This document shows positions 28,642 to 36,562 of a stretch of 64,000 bases of DNA, piece after piece. A model generated the notes under the pieces. The model saw nothing but the letters and a program-made list of their open reading frames with translations. It searched no databases and was not told where the DNA came from. Source of the DNA: Catenuloplanes atrovinosus (lineage in GTDB: Bacteria; Actinomycetota; Actinomycetes; Mycobacteriales; Micromonosporaceae); assembly GCF_031458235.1 (NCBI RefSeq), contig NZ_JAVDYB010000001.1, positions 1 through 64,000 of the forward strand, in the 5' to 3' direction. Each line of letters starts with the position of its first letter. Positions within the stretch are counted from its first letter, which is position 1. Made by a program: the position numbers and the translations under genes.

Positions 28642-30237
28642 ATGGAATTCCAGGTGTTCGACACGACGCTCCGCGACGGCGCGCAGCGCGAGGGGATCAG
28701 CTTCTCGGTCGCCGACAAGCTCGCGGTCGCCCGGCTGCTCGACGAGTTCGGCGTCGGCTTCATCGAGGGCGGCTGGCCGGGCGCGATGCCCAAGGACACC
28801 GAGTTCTTCCGCAGAGCCCGGGACGAACTGGACCTCACGCACGCGAAGCTGGTCGCGTTCGGCTCCACCCGCAAGGCCGGCGTCGACGTCGCGGACGACC
28901 CGCAGATCCGGGCGCTGCTCGACTCGGAGGCGCCGGTCGTCTGCCTGGTCGCCAAGTCGGACATCCGGCACGTCGAGCGCGCGCTGCGCACCACCGGGGA
29001 CGAGAACCTCGCGATGGTACGGGACAGCGTCGCCCACTTCGTCGCCAACGGCCGCCGCGTCTTCCTCGACTGCGAGCACTTCTTCGACGGCTACCGGTTC
29101 GACCCGGACTACACCGCGTCCGTGGTGCGCGCCGCGCTGGACGCCGGCGCCGAGGTCGTGGTCATGTGCGACACGAACGGCGGCATGCTCCCGTCCCGGG
29201 TCACCGCCGCGATCTCGGACCTCACCGCCCGGCTCGGCATCGGCGCCGCCCGGCTCGGCATCCACTGCCAGAACGACACCTCCTGCGCGGTCGCGAACAC
29301 GATCGCCGCGGTCGAGGCCGGCGTGAAGCACTTCCAGTGCACCGCCAACGGCTACGGCGAGCGCCCCGGCAACGCCGACCTGTTCGCCGTGGTCAGCAAC
29401 CTGCAACTCAAGCTCGGGCTGCCGGTCCTACCGGACGGCTGCCTGGAGAAGGCGGTGCGCGTCGCGCACGGCATCGCCGAGATCGCCAACATCGCCCCCG
29501 ACACCCACCAGGCCTACGTCGGGGCCGCCGCCTTCGCCCACAAGGCGGGGCTGCACGCGAGCGCGATCAAAGTGGACCCGGTGCTCTACAACCACGTCGA
29601 CCCGGCCGTGGTCGGCAACGACATGCGCATCCTGGTCACCGAGATGGCCGGCCGGGCCAGCATCGAGCTCAAGTCACGCGAGCTCGGTGTCGACCTGGCC
29701 GGCCAGCCGGAGGCGCTGTCCCGGGTCACCAAGCGGGTCAAGGAACTGGAGGCGGACGGCTGGAGTTTCGAGGCCGCCGACGCCTCGTTCGAGCTGCTGG
29801 TCCGCTCCGAACTCCCCGGCGCCGAGCCGGCCCGCCCGTTCTCCCTCGAGTCGTACCGGGTGATCGTCGAACACCGCGAGGACGGCGCGGTCATCTCCGA
29901 GGCCACCGTGAAACTCCGCGTCGGCGACCGCCGGGTGATCGCCACCGCCGAGGGCAACGGCCCGGTCAACGCGCTCGACGAGGCACTGCGCCAGGCCCTG
30001 TCCGCCCACTACCCCGCGCTGGCCACGTTCGAGCTCGCCGACTACAAGGTCCGCATCCTGGAGGGCTCCCACGGCACCTCCGCCGTCACCCGCGTCCTGG
30101 TCGGCACCAAGGCCGCCGCCGACGGCGGCTGGACCACGGTCGGCGTCCACGAGAACGTCGTCGAGGCCTCCTGGCACGCCCTCGTCGACGCCCTCACCTA
30201 CGGCGTCAACCACGCCACCGCGTCACTCACCCGCTGA
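28642..30237 (+). CDS. cimA: Citramalate synthase
   Basis: A 531-residue enzyme of the isopropylmalate/homocitrate synthase family. It condenses pyruvate and acetyl-CoA to (R)-citramalate, the entry to threonine-independent isoleucine synthesis. Catalytic-domain signs are FDTTLRDGAQREGISFSVADK, the metal His pair in GIHCQNDTSCAVANTIAA, GYGERPGNADL and HKAGLHASAIKVDP. The C-terminal LeuA-type regulatory domain holds ANGPVNALDEAL-like sequence. The version lacking the longer LeuA N terminus fits CimA. The ATG at 28642 has AGAAGG at good spacing; the ATG at 28636 is too close to it. No strict test separates CimA from other family members here. Confidence 0.88.
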   Translation: MEFQVFDTTLRDGAQREGISFSVADKLAVARLLDEFGVGFIEGGWPGAMPKDTEFFRRARDELDLTHAKLVAFGSTRKAGVDVADDPQIRALLDSEAPVVCLVAKSDIRHVERALRTTGDENLAMVRDSVAHFVANGRRVFLDCEHFFDGYRFDPDYTASVVRAALDAGAEVVVMCDTNGGMLPSRVTAAISDLTARLGIGAARLGIHCQNDTSCAVANTIAAVEAGVKHFQCTANGYGERPGNADLFAVVSNLQLKLGLPVLPDGCLEKAVRVAHGIAEIANIAPDTHQAYVGAAAFAHKAGLHASAIKVDPVLYNHVDPAVVGNDMRILVTEMAGRASIELKSRELGVDLAGQPEALSRVTKRVKELEADGWSFEAADASFELLVRSELPGAEPARPFSLESYRVIVEHREDGAVISEATVKLRVGDRRVIATAEGNGPVNALDEALRQALSAHYPALATFELADYKVRILEGSHGTSAVTRVLVGTKAAADGGWTTVGVHENVVEASWHALVDALTYGVNHATASLTR

Positions 30238-30322
30238 CGATCGCTCCACCGCTTCCGGCGCGGCCCGGTTCCGCACGTCCCGCAGACACCGCGCCGCTCC
30301 GGAAGCGGTCCCGCACCCGCTT

Positions 30323-30567
30323 TCCGCTTCCGGCGTGGCTGGATTCCGCGTCTCCCGGTGGCGCTGTGCAGGCTCCGGGACGAACGACCCGGACCCCGAT
30401 TCTCCGCTTCCGGCGTGGCTGAGTTCCGCACGTTCCCGTGGGCGCCGTGCCGGCTCCTGGGACAACGACCCCGGCCCCGGTTTTCCCGCTTCCGGCGTGG
30501 TCGCGGTCCGCATGCTCCCGCGGGCAAACCTCGCCGCGGGCTCCGACTCCGCTGGCGCTCCGCTCCG
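30323..30567 (+). repeat. Three tandem units of about 80 bp with core CCGCTTCCGGCGTGG
   Basis: Units start near 30323, 30403 and 30485. Each has TCCGCTTCCGGCGTGGCTG, then TTCCGC, a CCGTGGGCGC-like middle, GGCTCC-GGGAC and ACGACCC-GG. The core CCGCTTCCGGCGTGG also occurs in other islands of this window (41.2 kb, and inverted at 42.36 kb). Confidence 0.75.
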
Positions 30568-30640
30568 CTCGCGGCGACGGAGCCGGTTCCGGCGTGGCCG
30601 GGAAAACCCACGGGCCGACGCCGTGGGCCGGGCCACGTCA

Positions 30641-30679
30641 CGCGTGGCGGCCGCTCCGCTAGCGGAACGCCGCCACGCG
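30641..30679. repeat. Nested hairpin with 10-bp outer arms
   Basis: CGCGTGGCGG (30641-30650) pairs with CCGCCACGCG (30670-30679). Inside is the palindrome TCCGCTAGCGGA (30655-30666). Confidence 0.7.
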
Positions 30680-30695
30680 AACCGCCCGCCGCCTC

Positions 30696-30731
30696 TGTGC
30701 GGGCTCCGTTCCGCGGAACGGAGCCCGCACA
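30696..30731. repeat. 36-bp perfect palindrome
   Basis: Centre TTCCGCGGAA with arms TGTGCGGGCTCCG and its complement. Every position pairs. Located 120 bp before dispersed element copy C. Confidence 0.8.
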
Positions 30732-30807
30732 TATCGCGGCCGGCGAGTACCGGTTCCGCGTTCCCCGCCGGGAAGGCAGGGTCGCGCGGGCCGGCGCCCA
30801 CGCGGTC

Positions 30808-30930
30808 CGCTCACTTTGTGAGGCTCAGGCACGTTATTCGGCGCGAATTACGTGCCTGAGCCTCACAAAGCCACAGTGGACGATCATCTGCTGCCCTCGA
30901 TATGCCGAAATTTCGGGCGCGGAGCGCCCG
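30808..30930 (-). repeat. Dispersed hairpin element, copy C (inverted relative to copy B)
   Basis: On the minus strand it has the same layout as 24287-24407: GGGCGCTCCGCGCCCGAAAT module, ~40-bp divergent spacer, then the hairpin with 21-bp perfect arms (30814-30834 and 30850-30870, CTTTGTGAGGCTCAGGCACG) and a loop TATTCGGCGCGAATT that folds again. Both hairpin arms are almost identical to copy B, while the spacer and loop differ. This indicates conservation of the structure. Confidence 0.85.
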
Positions 30931-30994
30931 AAGCAGGGCCAATCGCGGACCGGCACTTAGCCCGGGGGATTGGGACTAGCGGAGATCAGGGCCC

Positions 30995-31151
30995 GGCGGT
31001 GCCAAGACCGGGCCCGGGGCCGGGCCGGGACCGGGCCGGAACCGGGGCCGGGCCGGAAGCCGGGCCGGGGCCCGAAGCCGGGCCGGGGCCGGGCCGGAAG
31101 CGGGGCCGCGGCCGGGGCCGGGCCGGAAGCGGGGCCGGTCTTGGCACCGCC
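30995..31151. repeat. GGGCCGGGGCCGGGCC array bounded by 17-bp terminal inverted repeats
   Basis: GGCGGTGCCAAGACCGG (30995-31011) and CCGGTCTTGGCACCGCC (31135-31151) are exact inverted copies. The 123 bp between them is a low-complexity array of GGGCC/GGCCGG with GGAAGC insertions. It ends 10 bp before the EEP stop codon. Confidence 0.8.
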
Positions 31152-31161
31152 CCCGGCGCCG

Positions 31162-32136
31162 CTACCCCGCGCGCGGCAGGGACAGTTCCGCGAAGACCGG
31201 GCGGTGGTCGGAGCCCGGCAGGTCCAAAATTTCCATGGACTCCACCCGGATGCGTTCGTCGACCAGCACATGGTCCAGTTGGACCGGGGGGATCGGGGAG
31301 CCGTCGTACGGCCAGGTGCCGGTCAGGCCCTTGCCGGTGGCGTCGGCCGCGTCGCGGTAGCCGGAGGCGATCAGGTCGCGCAGTGGGGAGTGGTCCAGCG
31401 TGGAGTTGAAGTCGCCGAGCAGGATCCGTGGCGGGCCGTCCGGCGTGGCGCGGGGCTCGTTGTGCAGGTCCACGCGCCAGTCGTCCAGCACCGGCGCGCC
31501 CCAGGGTGCCATCGGGTGCACGGACTCGGCCACCACCGGTACGGCGCCGGGCACGGTCAGCGTGCCGTACGCCTGGGTGAATTCTGACGGGTGCTCGCGT
31601 ACCCCGGCGTCGGTCATCGGATACCGGGAGTAGAGCGCGGACCCGGCCGCCGAGAAGATCGGGTTGAGTTGCCGGTACGGCAGGATCGCCGCCAGCCCGC
31701 GCGACTCCAGGCCCGCCTCCACCTCCGGAGTGAACTCCTGGATCGCCAGCACGTCCACCTGGTGCCCGCGGATCAGCTCCATCAGCGCGTCCAGGTCGGC
31801 GCCGCCGCCGAGCACGTTCGTGGCCATCACGCGCAGCGCGGGGCCGCCGCCCGCGCCGCGGTCCGGGTCGGGCAGCGCGCGGGGCAGCACCATCGCGGTG
31901 AGCGCCACCGCGGCCAGCACCGCGAGGCCGGCCGCCCACCAACGGCGCAGCGCCAGCGTGAGCGCGGCGACGACCAGGGTGCCGCCGGTGACGTACGGCG
32001 TGAACGCGATCAGCTGGATGATCGGCCCGTAGTCGAGGCCGAGCGCGCGCACCAGCGCCCACACCGCGCACGGTACCGCCGCGACCCAGCAGAGCGTGGT
32101 CAGCAGCGAGGTCTTCCGGGAAAGATCCACACTCAT
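31162..32136 (-). CDS. Membrane-anchored endonuclease/exonuclease/phosphatase-family protein
   Basis: A 324-residue protein with three N-terminal membrane segments (LLTTLCWVAAVPCAVWALV, LIAFTPYVTGGTLVVAALTL, AAGLAVLAAVALTAMVL). An outward-facing EEP catalytic domain follows: NVLGGGADLD, IQEFTPEVE with the metal Glu, LLGDFNSTLDHSPL, QLDHVLVD and GSDHRPVFAEL. All catalytic positions are present. Such proteins hydrolyse phosphodiesters or lipid phosphates outside the cell; the true substrate is not known. The start at 32136 follows a weak ribosome site; an upstream in-frame codon would add nine residues. Confidence 0.85.
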   Translation of the reverse strand: MSVDLSRKTSLLTTLCWVAAVPCAVWALVRALGLDYGPIIQLIAFTPYVTGGTLVVAALTLALRRWWAAGLAVLAAVALTAMVLPRALPDPDRGAGGGPALRVMATNVLGGGADLDALMELIRGHQVDVLAIQEFTPEVEAGLESRGLAAILPYRQLNPIFSAAGSALYSRYPMTDAGVREHPSEFTQAYGTLTVPGAVPVVAESVHPMAPWGAPVLDDWRVDLHNEPRATPDGPPRILLGDFNSTLDHSPLRDLIASGYRDAADATGKGLTGTWPYDGSPIPPVQLDHVLVDERIRVESMEILDLPGSDHRPVFAELSLPRAG

Positions 32137-32223
32137 GTCCGGGACGGTATCGGCGCGGGGCACAGGTCCGCCACGAAACGCCGGTGTGCGTAATGCGACG
32201 CAACGATCGCCGCGCGCGGAACG

Positions 32224-32583
32224 TCAGCCGGCCAGCGCGCGCACCCGCGCGACCAGGTCGGCCAGCGCGAACGGCTTGCTGAGGTACGCCGCCTCGCCGG
32301 GACGCTGCTCCGGGCTCTGCCGCGCGGTGAGGAACAGCACCGCGGGCGGCGCCTCCGACGCGCGCATCTCGTCCGCGACGCCCGGCACGGTCAGGCCGAG
32401 CACCACCACGTCCGGGCGGGCGGAGGCGGCCGCGGCGACCGCGCGTACCCGGTCCGGCGCGGTGAGCACCTCGAAACCGGCGGCGCGCAGCGTCATCGAG
32501 AGCAGCCGCCGGACGTTCGCGTCGTCGTCGGCCACCAGGACCCGGCCGGACGCGCCGGCCCGTGCGTCTGCTGTGGAGCCCAT
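32224..32583 (-). CDS. Stand-alone receiver-like protein lacking the phospho-acceptor Asp
   Basis: A 119-residue CheY-like domain without an output domain. The acidic pair (VLVADDDANVRRLL), the switch Thr (LFLTARQS) and the Lys loop (AYLSKPFALADLVARVR) are conserved. The strand that should read VVLLDLMLPG reads VVVLGLTVPG, so the phosphorylated Asp is Gly at residue 63 (codon GGC, one base from GAC). The alpha3/beta4 part is also short. It is therefore likely not phosphorylated, or has become a binding module. No kinase gene adjoins it. Confidence 0.82.
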   Translation of the reverse strand: MGSTADARAGASGRVLVADDDANVRRLLSMTLRAAGFEVLTAPDRVRAVAAAASARPDVVVLGLTVPGVADEMRASEAPPAVLFLTARQSPEQRPGEAAYLSKPFALADLVARVRALAG

Positions 32584-32645
32584 GCGAGGGACCCTGTCAA
32601 ACGAGGCTGCGGTGGTGATGAAGCCATGCTGAGAGACGGCTGTGA

Positions 32646-32674
32646 GGGGTGGGAACCGGGCCGGTTCCCACCCC
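32646..32674 (-). terminator. Hairpin terminator after the M16 peptidase pair
   Basis: 14-bp perfect arms GGGGTGGGAACCGG and CCGGTTCCCACCCC around one base, 12 bp beyond the stop of the leftward peptidase gene. Confidence 0.75.
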
Positions 32675-32685
32675 GCACGGGTGAA

Positions 32686-34026
32686 TCAGGCGTCGACGAC
32701 CTCACCCAGACCGGTGGCGACCAGGTCGTCGCGGATCAGCGCCGCGTCGCCCTCCACCACCATGGTCAGGCCCTCCGGGTGCAGGTGCGTGGCCGCGGCC
32801 GCGGAGACCTCGTCCACGGTGGCGGAGAGCAGCGACTCGCGCAGCCGCGGGTAGTAGTCGTCCGGCAGCCCGTGCACGACCAGCGTGGTCAGCGCGCCGG
32901 CGATCGCGCCCGGCGTCTGCATCTCCACCGAGAGCTGCCCGGCCCGCCAGGAGCGCGCCACCGCCAGTTCGTCCTCGGTGACGCCGCCGGACCGGGTACG
33001 GGACATCTCGCCGATCGTGTCGACCAGCGCCGGGGCGGTGAACTTCGTCTGCACGCCCGCGCTGATCAGCAGCCGCCCGAAGCGCCGGGCCAGCCCGAAG
33101 TCGCCGCGGATGCCGTACGTGTACCCGCGCACCTCCCGGATCAGGTGGTTCAGCCGGGACGTGAACGCGCCGCCGAGCACCGTGCCGGTGAGCGTCATCG
33201 GCACGTAGTCCGGGTGCGCGCGGTGCGGCGCCCGGTGCCCGAGCCGCAGCGTGGACTGCACCGAGCCGGGCCGGTCCACCAGCAGGATGCGCCGCGAGTC
33301 CGCGACCGGAACGTCCAGCGGCCCGTCCGAGGAGAACGGCGCCGGCGTGGTGCCGGCGAACGCGGTCGCGGCCAGTGCGTCCAGGTCGAGCACGTCCAGG
33401 TCGCCGACCACGATCAGCACGCCGGGCCGGGTCAGCCAGGTGCGGTGGAACGCCAGCACGTCGTCCACGGTCACGGCCGCGACCGACTCCGGGTCGCCGT
33501 GCAGCGGCCGGCCGTAGCGGTGGCCCGCGCCGAACAGGTCCGCGCGCAGCGCCGCGTCCGCGCGCGGGCCGGGCGAGGCCCAGTCCATCTTCAGGCCGGT
33601 GACCTCGTCGTCGCGGACCCGCTCCACGTCCTCCGGGCGCAGCGCGGGCGTGCGGGCCGCCTCCGCGACCAGCTCCAGCGCGCGCGGCAGCAGGTGTGCG
33701 GGCGCGGACGTGCCGACCAGGAACGTGTCCCAGTCGGCCGAGGTGGACAGCTCCGCGCCGAGCCCCTCCAGCGCCAGCGCGTACGCGGTGGCGTCCCGCG
33801 TGGCGGTGCCCTCCTCCAGCGCCTTGGCGACCACCGACGCGAGGCCCTCGCGGCCGGCCGGCTCGTGCCCGGCGCCGCCGTCGAGCAGCAGCGTCGCCAC
33901 GGACAGCGCCTGCCCGGGCAGGTGCGCGGCGATCACCCGGCCGCCGGCGACCTCGCGCCGGACGATGCGGGGGAACACGTACGGCCGGGGCGCGCCGGTC
34001 CCCGGGCGCTCGGAAACCAGCGTCAC
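32686..34026 (-). CDS. M16-family peptidase subunit without the zinc motif
   Basis: A 446-residue M16 (insulinase-like) protein whose GTG start overlaps the stop of the catalytic partner by four bases. The region that should carry HxxEH reads GHEPAGREGLASVVAKAL, so the metal site is missing. The C-terminal M16 half keeps the R/Y motif region (LNHLIREVRGYTYGIRGDFG) that shapes the substrate chamber. Paired M16 genes of one active and one inactive subunit form heterodimers in bacteria and in mitochondrial processing peptidase. The overlap implies equal synthesis. Confidence 0.88.
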   Translation of the reverse strand: MTLVSERPGTGAPRPYVFPRIVRREVAGGRVIAAHLPGQALSVATLLLDGGAGHEPAGREGLASVVAKALEEGTATRDATAYALALEGLGAELSTSADWDTFLVGTSAPAHLLPRALELVAEAARTPALRPEDVERVRDDEVTGLKMDWASPGPRADAALRADLFGAGHRYGRPLHGDPESVAAVTVDDVLAFHRTWLTRPGVLIVVGDLDVLDLDALAATAFAGTTPAPFSSDGPLDVPVADSRRILLVDRPGSVQSTLRLGHRAPHRAHPDYVPMTLTGTVLGGAFTSRLNHLIREVRGYTYGIRGDFGLARRFGRLLISAGVQTKFTAPALVDTIGEMSRTRSGGVTEDELAVARSWRAGQLSVEMQTPGAIAGALTTLVVHGLPDDYYPRLRESLLSATVDEVSAAAATHLHPEGLTMVVEGDAALIRDDLVATGLGEVVDA

Positions 34027-35348
34027 TTGTCGTTCTCCTCTGCGGGCTCGGAAGGCAGGTAGACCAGCGTGACCCGGCTGCCCGCGGTCAGCGTGGCCGC
34101 CGCGGCGGCGAGCTCGTCGCGCGTGACGGAGAGCCAGGACGGCAGCTGGTCGCGGATGGCCGCCGGGTCGCCGAGCTGCGTGGCGTACCGGCCGAGGAGG
34201 TCGGAGCGGCCGCCCGCGGTGGAGACCTGGCGCCACCACTGCGTGGTGAGCAGCGCCTTGGCGCGCTCGATCTCCTCGTCCGTGATGTCGCCGGCGGCCA
34301 GCTCGTCGAGCACGCCGGTCAGGCCGGCCTCCAGCGCGTCCGCGTCCACGCCGTCCTTCGCGGTGGCCGAGACGATCAGCGGCGCGGGCGCGTGGGCCAG
34401 GTCCACGCCGTACGCGCCGACGTTGTCCGGCTGGGCGAGCCGCGCCTCGTCGACGAGCCGCCGGTAGAGGCGGCTGCCGCGGCCGTTGCCGAGCACGCCG
34501 GCCAGCACGGTGATCACGTCGTACTCCCGGGTGCCGAACGGCGCGGTGCGGTGCGACAGGTAGAACCGCGGCGCGGGCACGTCCGAGCGGACCACCTCGC
34601 GGGCCGGCTCGGGCAGGCCGCCGGGCAGCGCGGAGTCCGGCGGCGGCGGGACCTCGCCCGCCTCGATCGCGCCGAAGTACTTCTCCGCCAGCGCGAACAC
34701 CTCGGCGGCGCCGGCGTCGCCGGTGACGGTCAGCACCGCGTTGTTCGGCCGGTAGTAGGTGGTGTGGAACGCCTGGAACGTGGCCAGGTCCGCCGCGTTC
34801 AGGTCCTCCATCGATCCGATCGTGGAGTGGTGGTACGGGTGGCCCGCCGGGTAGAGCAGCGGCAGCAGGCGCAGCCACGCGTCGCCGTAGGGCACGTTCT
34901 CGTACCGCTGGCGGCGCTCGTTCTTCACCACCTCGCGCTGGTTGTCCAGGGTCTCCTGGGTGAGCGCCGGCACCAGGCCGCCCATCCGGTCGGCCTCCAG
35001 CCAGAGCGCCAGCTCCAGGTGCTCGGCCGGCACGGTCTCGAAGTAGTTGGTCCGGTCCGGGTTCGTGGTGGCGTTGAGCGAGCCGCCGGAACCCTGGATC
35101 AGCTTCATGTGCTCGGTCTTCGCCACGTGCGCCGACCCCTCGAACATCAGGTGCTCGAAGAGGTGCGCGAAACCGGTCTGGCCCTCCGGCTCGTGGCGTG
35201 AACCGACGTCGTACCAGAGGTTCACGGCGACCACGGGTGCGGAGCGGTCCTCACTGACCACCACCCGCAGGCCGTTGCCCAGCCGGGTGGTCTCGATGGG
35301 CCACGGATATCCGGTGCCGGTTCCACCGGGCGCGTTCGCTGACGGCAC
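34023..35348 (-). CDS. Zinc metallopeptidase, M16 family, catalytic subunit
   Basis: A 441-residue peptidase starting at GTG 35348, with GAGGGAGG before it. The inverted zinc motif is HLFEHLMFEG (HxxEH), and the third ligand Glu lies in NQREVVKNERRQRYENVPYG. The C-terminal half contains GNGRGSRLYRRLVDEARLAQ. There is no signal peptide, so it acts in the cytoplasm unless exported by another route. It is translationally coupled to the zinc-less subunit. The likely role is degradation of peptides; the exact substrate is unknown. Confidence 0.92.
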   Translation of the reverse strand: MPSANAPGGTGTGYPWPIETTRLGNGLRVVVSEDRSAPVVAVNLWYDVGSRHEPEGQTGFAHLFEHLMFEGSAHVAKTEHMKLIQGSGGSLNATTNPDRTNYFETVPAEHLELALWLEADRMGGLVPALTQETLDNQREVVKNERRQRYENVPYGDAWLRLLPLLYPAGHPYHHSTIGSMEDLNAADLATFQAFHTTYYRPNNAVLTVTGDAGAAEVFALAEKYFGAIEAGEVPPPPDSALPGGLPEPAREVVRSDVPAPRFYLSHRTAPFGTREYDVITVLAGVLGNGRGSRLYRRLVDEARLAQPDNVGAYGVDLAHAPAPLIVSATAKDGVDADALEAGLTGVLDELAAGDITDEEIERAKALLTTQWWRQVSTAGGRSDLLGRYATQLGDPAAIRDQLPSWLSVTRDELAAAAATLTAGSRVTLVYLPSEPAEENDK

Positions 35349-35420
35349 GCAGCCTCCCTCTCACAGTCGGGGCAGGCTTCCCAGTATCCCCGCCGATCGT
35401 CCGTGGAGAGGGTCAACCGC

Positions 35421-35447
35421 CGGGGGTACGCGCAGGGCGTACCCCCG
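35421..35447 (-). terminator. Hairpin terminator after the first pectate lyase gene
   Basis: 11-bp perfect arms CGGGGGTACGC and GCGTACCCCCG with a 5-nt loop, 14 bp beyond the stop. Confidence 0.72.
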
Positions 35448-35461
35448 GGTGATCCTGGTCT

Positions 35462-36421
35462 CTAGACGCGGCCGTATCCGGCGCCCGCCCGGACCAGTGC
35501 GGGCACGGACGAGGGCGCGTCGAGCGTGTACGCGTAGTACGTGGACGGCTCGACCACGCTGCCGGACGTCTCCAGCGGGCCGGAGTTGACCAGCGTGTTG
35601 TTGCGCGCGACGGCCCGGCCGGGGCCGGAGTCGGCATAGCCGCTGGCGGAGAAGAGCGGGTACGGCACGTTCTCGAAGTAGTTGCCCTCCACCACCAGGC
35701 CGGCGTTCTCGGTGGACGCGGCGCCGTAGAGCTCGTTGTTCAGGAAGTAGTTGTTGTAGACGTGCACCGGCTCGCCGAAGCGCACGCGCGGGTGCCGCTG
35801 CCGGCTGTTGTCGAACCAGTTGTGGTGGATGCTCACCCTCAGGTGCCCCACGTCCGTGCCGGCCGCCCCGTCCGAGTGGCTGATCAGCATGCTCTTGTCC
35901 GAGTGGTCGAAGTGGTTCCACGAGACGGTGACGAAGTCGGCGCCGCGCACGACGTCGATCGACCCGTCCACGGCGTCACGGAACGTGTTGTGGTCGATCC
36001 AGACGTGGTGCGACTCCTGGCCGACGTTGATCGCGTCGTCCTCCGCGTTGGTGAACAGCAGGTTCCGGACGATCACGTTGTACGACCGGTAGAGGTCCAG
36101 GCCGCCGCCGTTGATCCGGCCGTTCGTACCGATGCCGATGATGGTCTTGTTCGGCCGGACGCCCTGCTTGCTGCTGATCTCGATGAGCCCGTTCACCTGG
36201 ATGACCAGCGGGCCCACGGTGTCGATGTACTCCAGGAACTGGTCCGCGTGCGTCGCGGTGACGACGGTGCCGCCCGCGCCGCCGGTGGTGCCGGTGCCCA
36301 GCGAGGCGAAGCCGGTGGGCGCTGACTCGGCCGCGTGCGCGGCGCCCGGGAGCGCGAGGCCCGGTAGCGCGGCGGCGATCGGGGTGGCCGCGGCGGCGGT
36401 CAGAAGGGTGCGGCGTCGCAT
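35462..36421 (-). CDS. Secreted pectate lyase, polysaccharide lyase family 1
   Basis: A 319-residue enzyme that cleaves polygalacturonate by beta-elimination with Ca. The N terminus MRRRTLLTAAAATPIAAALP ends at AHA-AE and looks like a Tat signal (Arg pair, then hydrophobic run). The parallel beta-helix shows HHVWIDHNTFRDAVDGSIDV (Ca site and vWiDH motif), VSWNHFDHSDKSMLI and RHPRVRFGEPVHVYNNYF with the catalytic Arg. Its neighbour upstream is a second, different PL1 gene with its own promoter. Together they point to plant-material use. Confidence 0.93.
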   Translation of the reverse strand: MRRRTLLTAAAATPIAAALPGLALPGAAHAAESAPTGFASLGTGTTGGAGGTVVTATHADQFLEYIDTVGPLVIQVNGLIEISSKQGVRPNKTIIGIGTNGRINGGGLDLYRSYNVIVRNLLFTNAEDDAINVGQESHHVWIDHNTFRDAVDGSIDVVRGADFVTVSWNHFDHSDKSMLISHSDGAAGTDVGHLRVSIHHNWFDNSRQRHPRVRFGEPVHVYNNYFLNNELYGAASTENAGLVVEGNYFENVPYPLFSASGYADSGPGRAVARNNTLVNSGPLETSGSVVEPSTYYAYTLDAPSSVPALVRAGAGYGRV

Positions 36422-36504
36422 GGTCTGCCTCTCGGTCGGGTGACGGCACGGCGGTGCGCCGGGCCGATCCGCGGGTGGCAGACCCCTCGGTGTCTTCCGC
36501 GGGA

Positions 36505-36533
36505 CGTTACGGGGCGCGACTGATAGATGTCAA
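36505..36533 (-). promoter_or_regulatory. Putative promoter region of the first pectate lyase gene
   Basis: On the minus strand TTTTCATCGATTGACA gives a perfect TTGACA -35, 17 bp before GTAACG, a weak -10. The sequence upstream of and including the -35 is nearly the same as that of the second pectate lyase gene. The start codon lies 84 bp farther. Confidence 0.45.
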
Positions 36534-36562
36534 TCGATGAAAAGCCGATGCGTGGAATCCGT

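Larger units (their letters stand above)
30238..31161. other. Gene-free island 3: 80-bp repeats, nested palindromes, dispersed element, G/C array
   Basis: No supported gene in 0.92 kb between cimA and the EEP gene. Frames that remain open have no ribosome sites and give low-complexity translations. Contents are listed as separate repeats: 30323-30567, 30641-30679, 30696-30731, 30808-30930 and 30995-31151. Confidence 0.78.

Noticed and set aside
30223-31409. Open frames over island 3 suggesting small proteins
   Set aside because: They run through palindromes and GGGCC blocks without codon bias and without a credible start.
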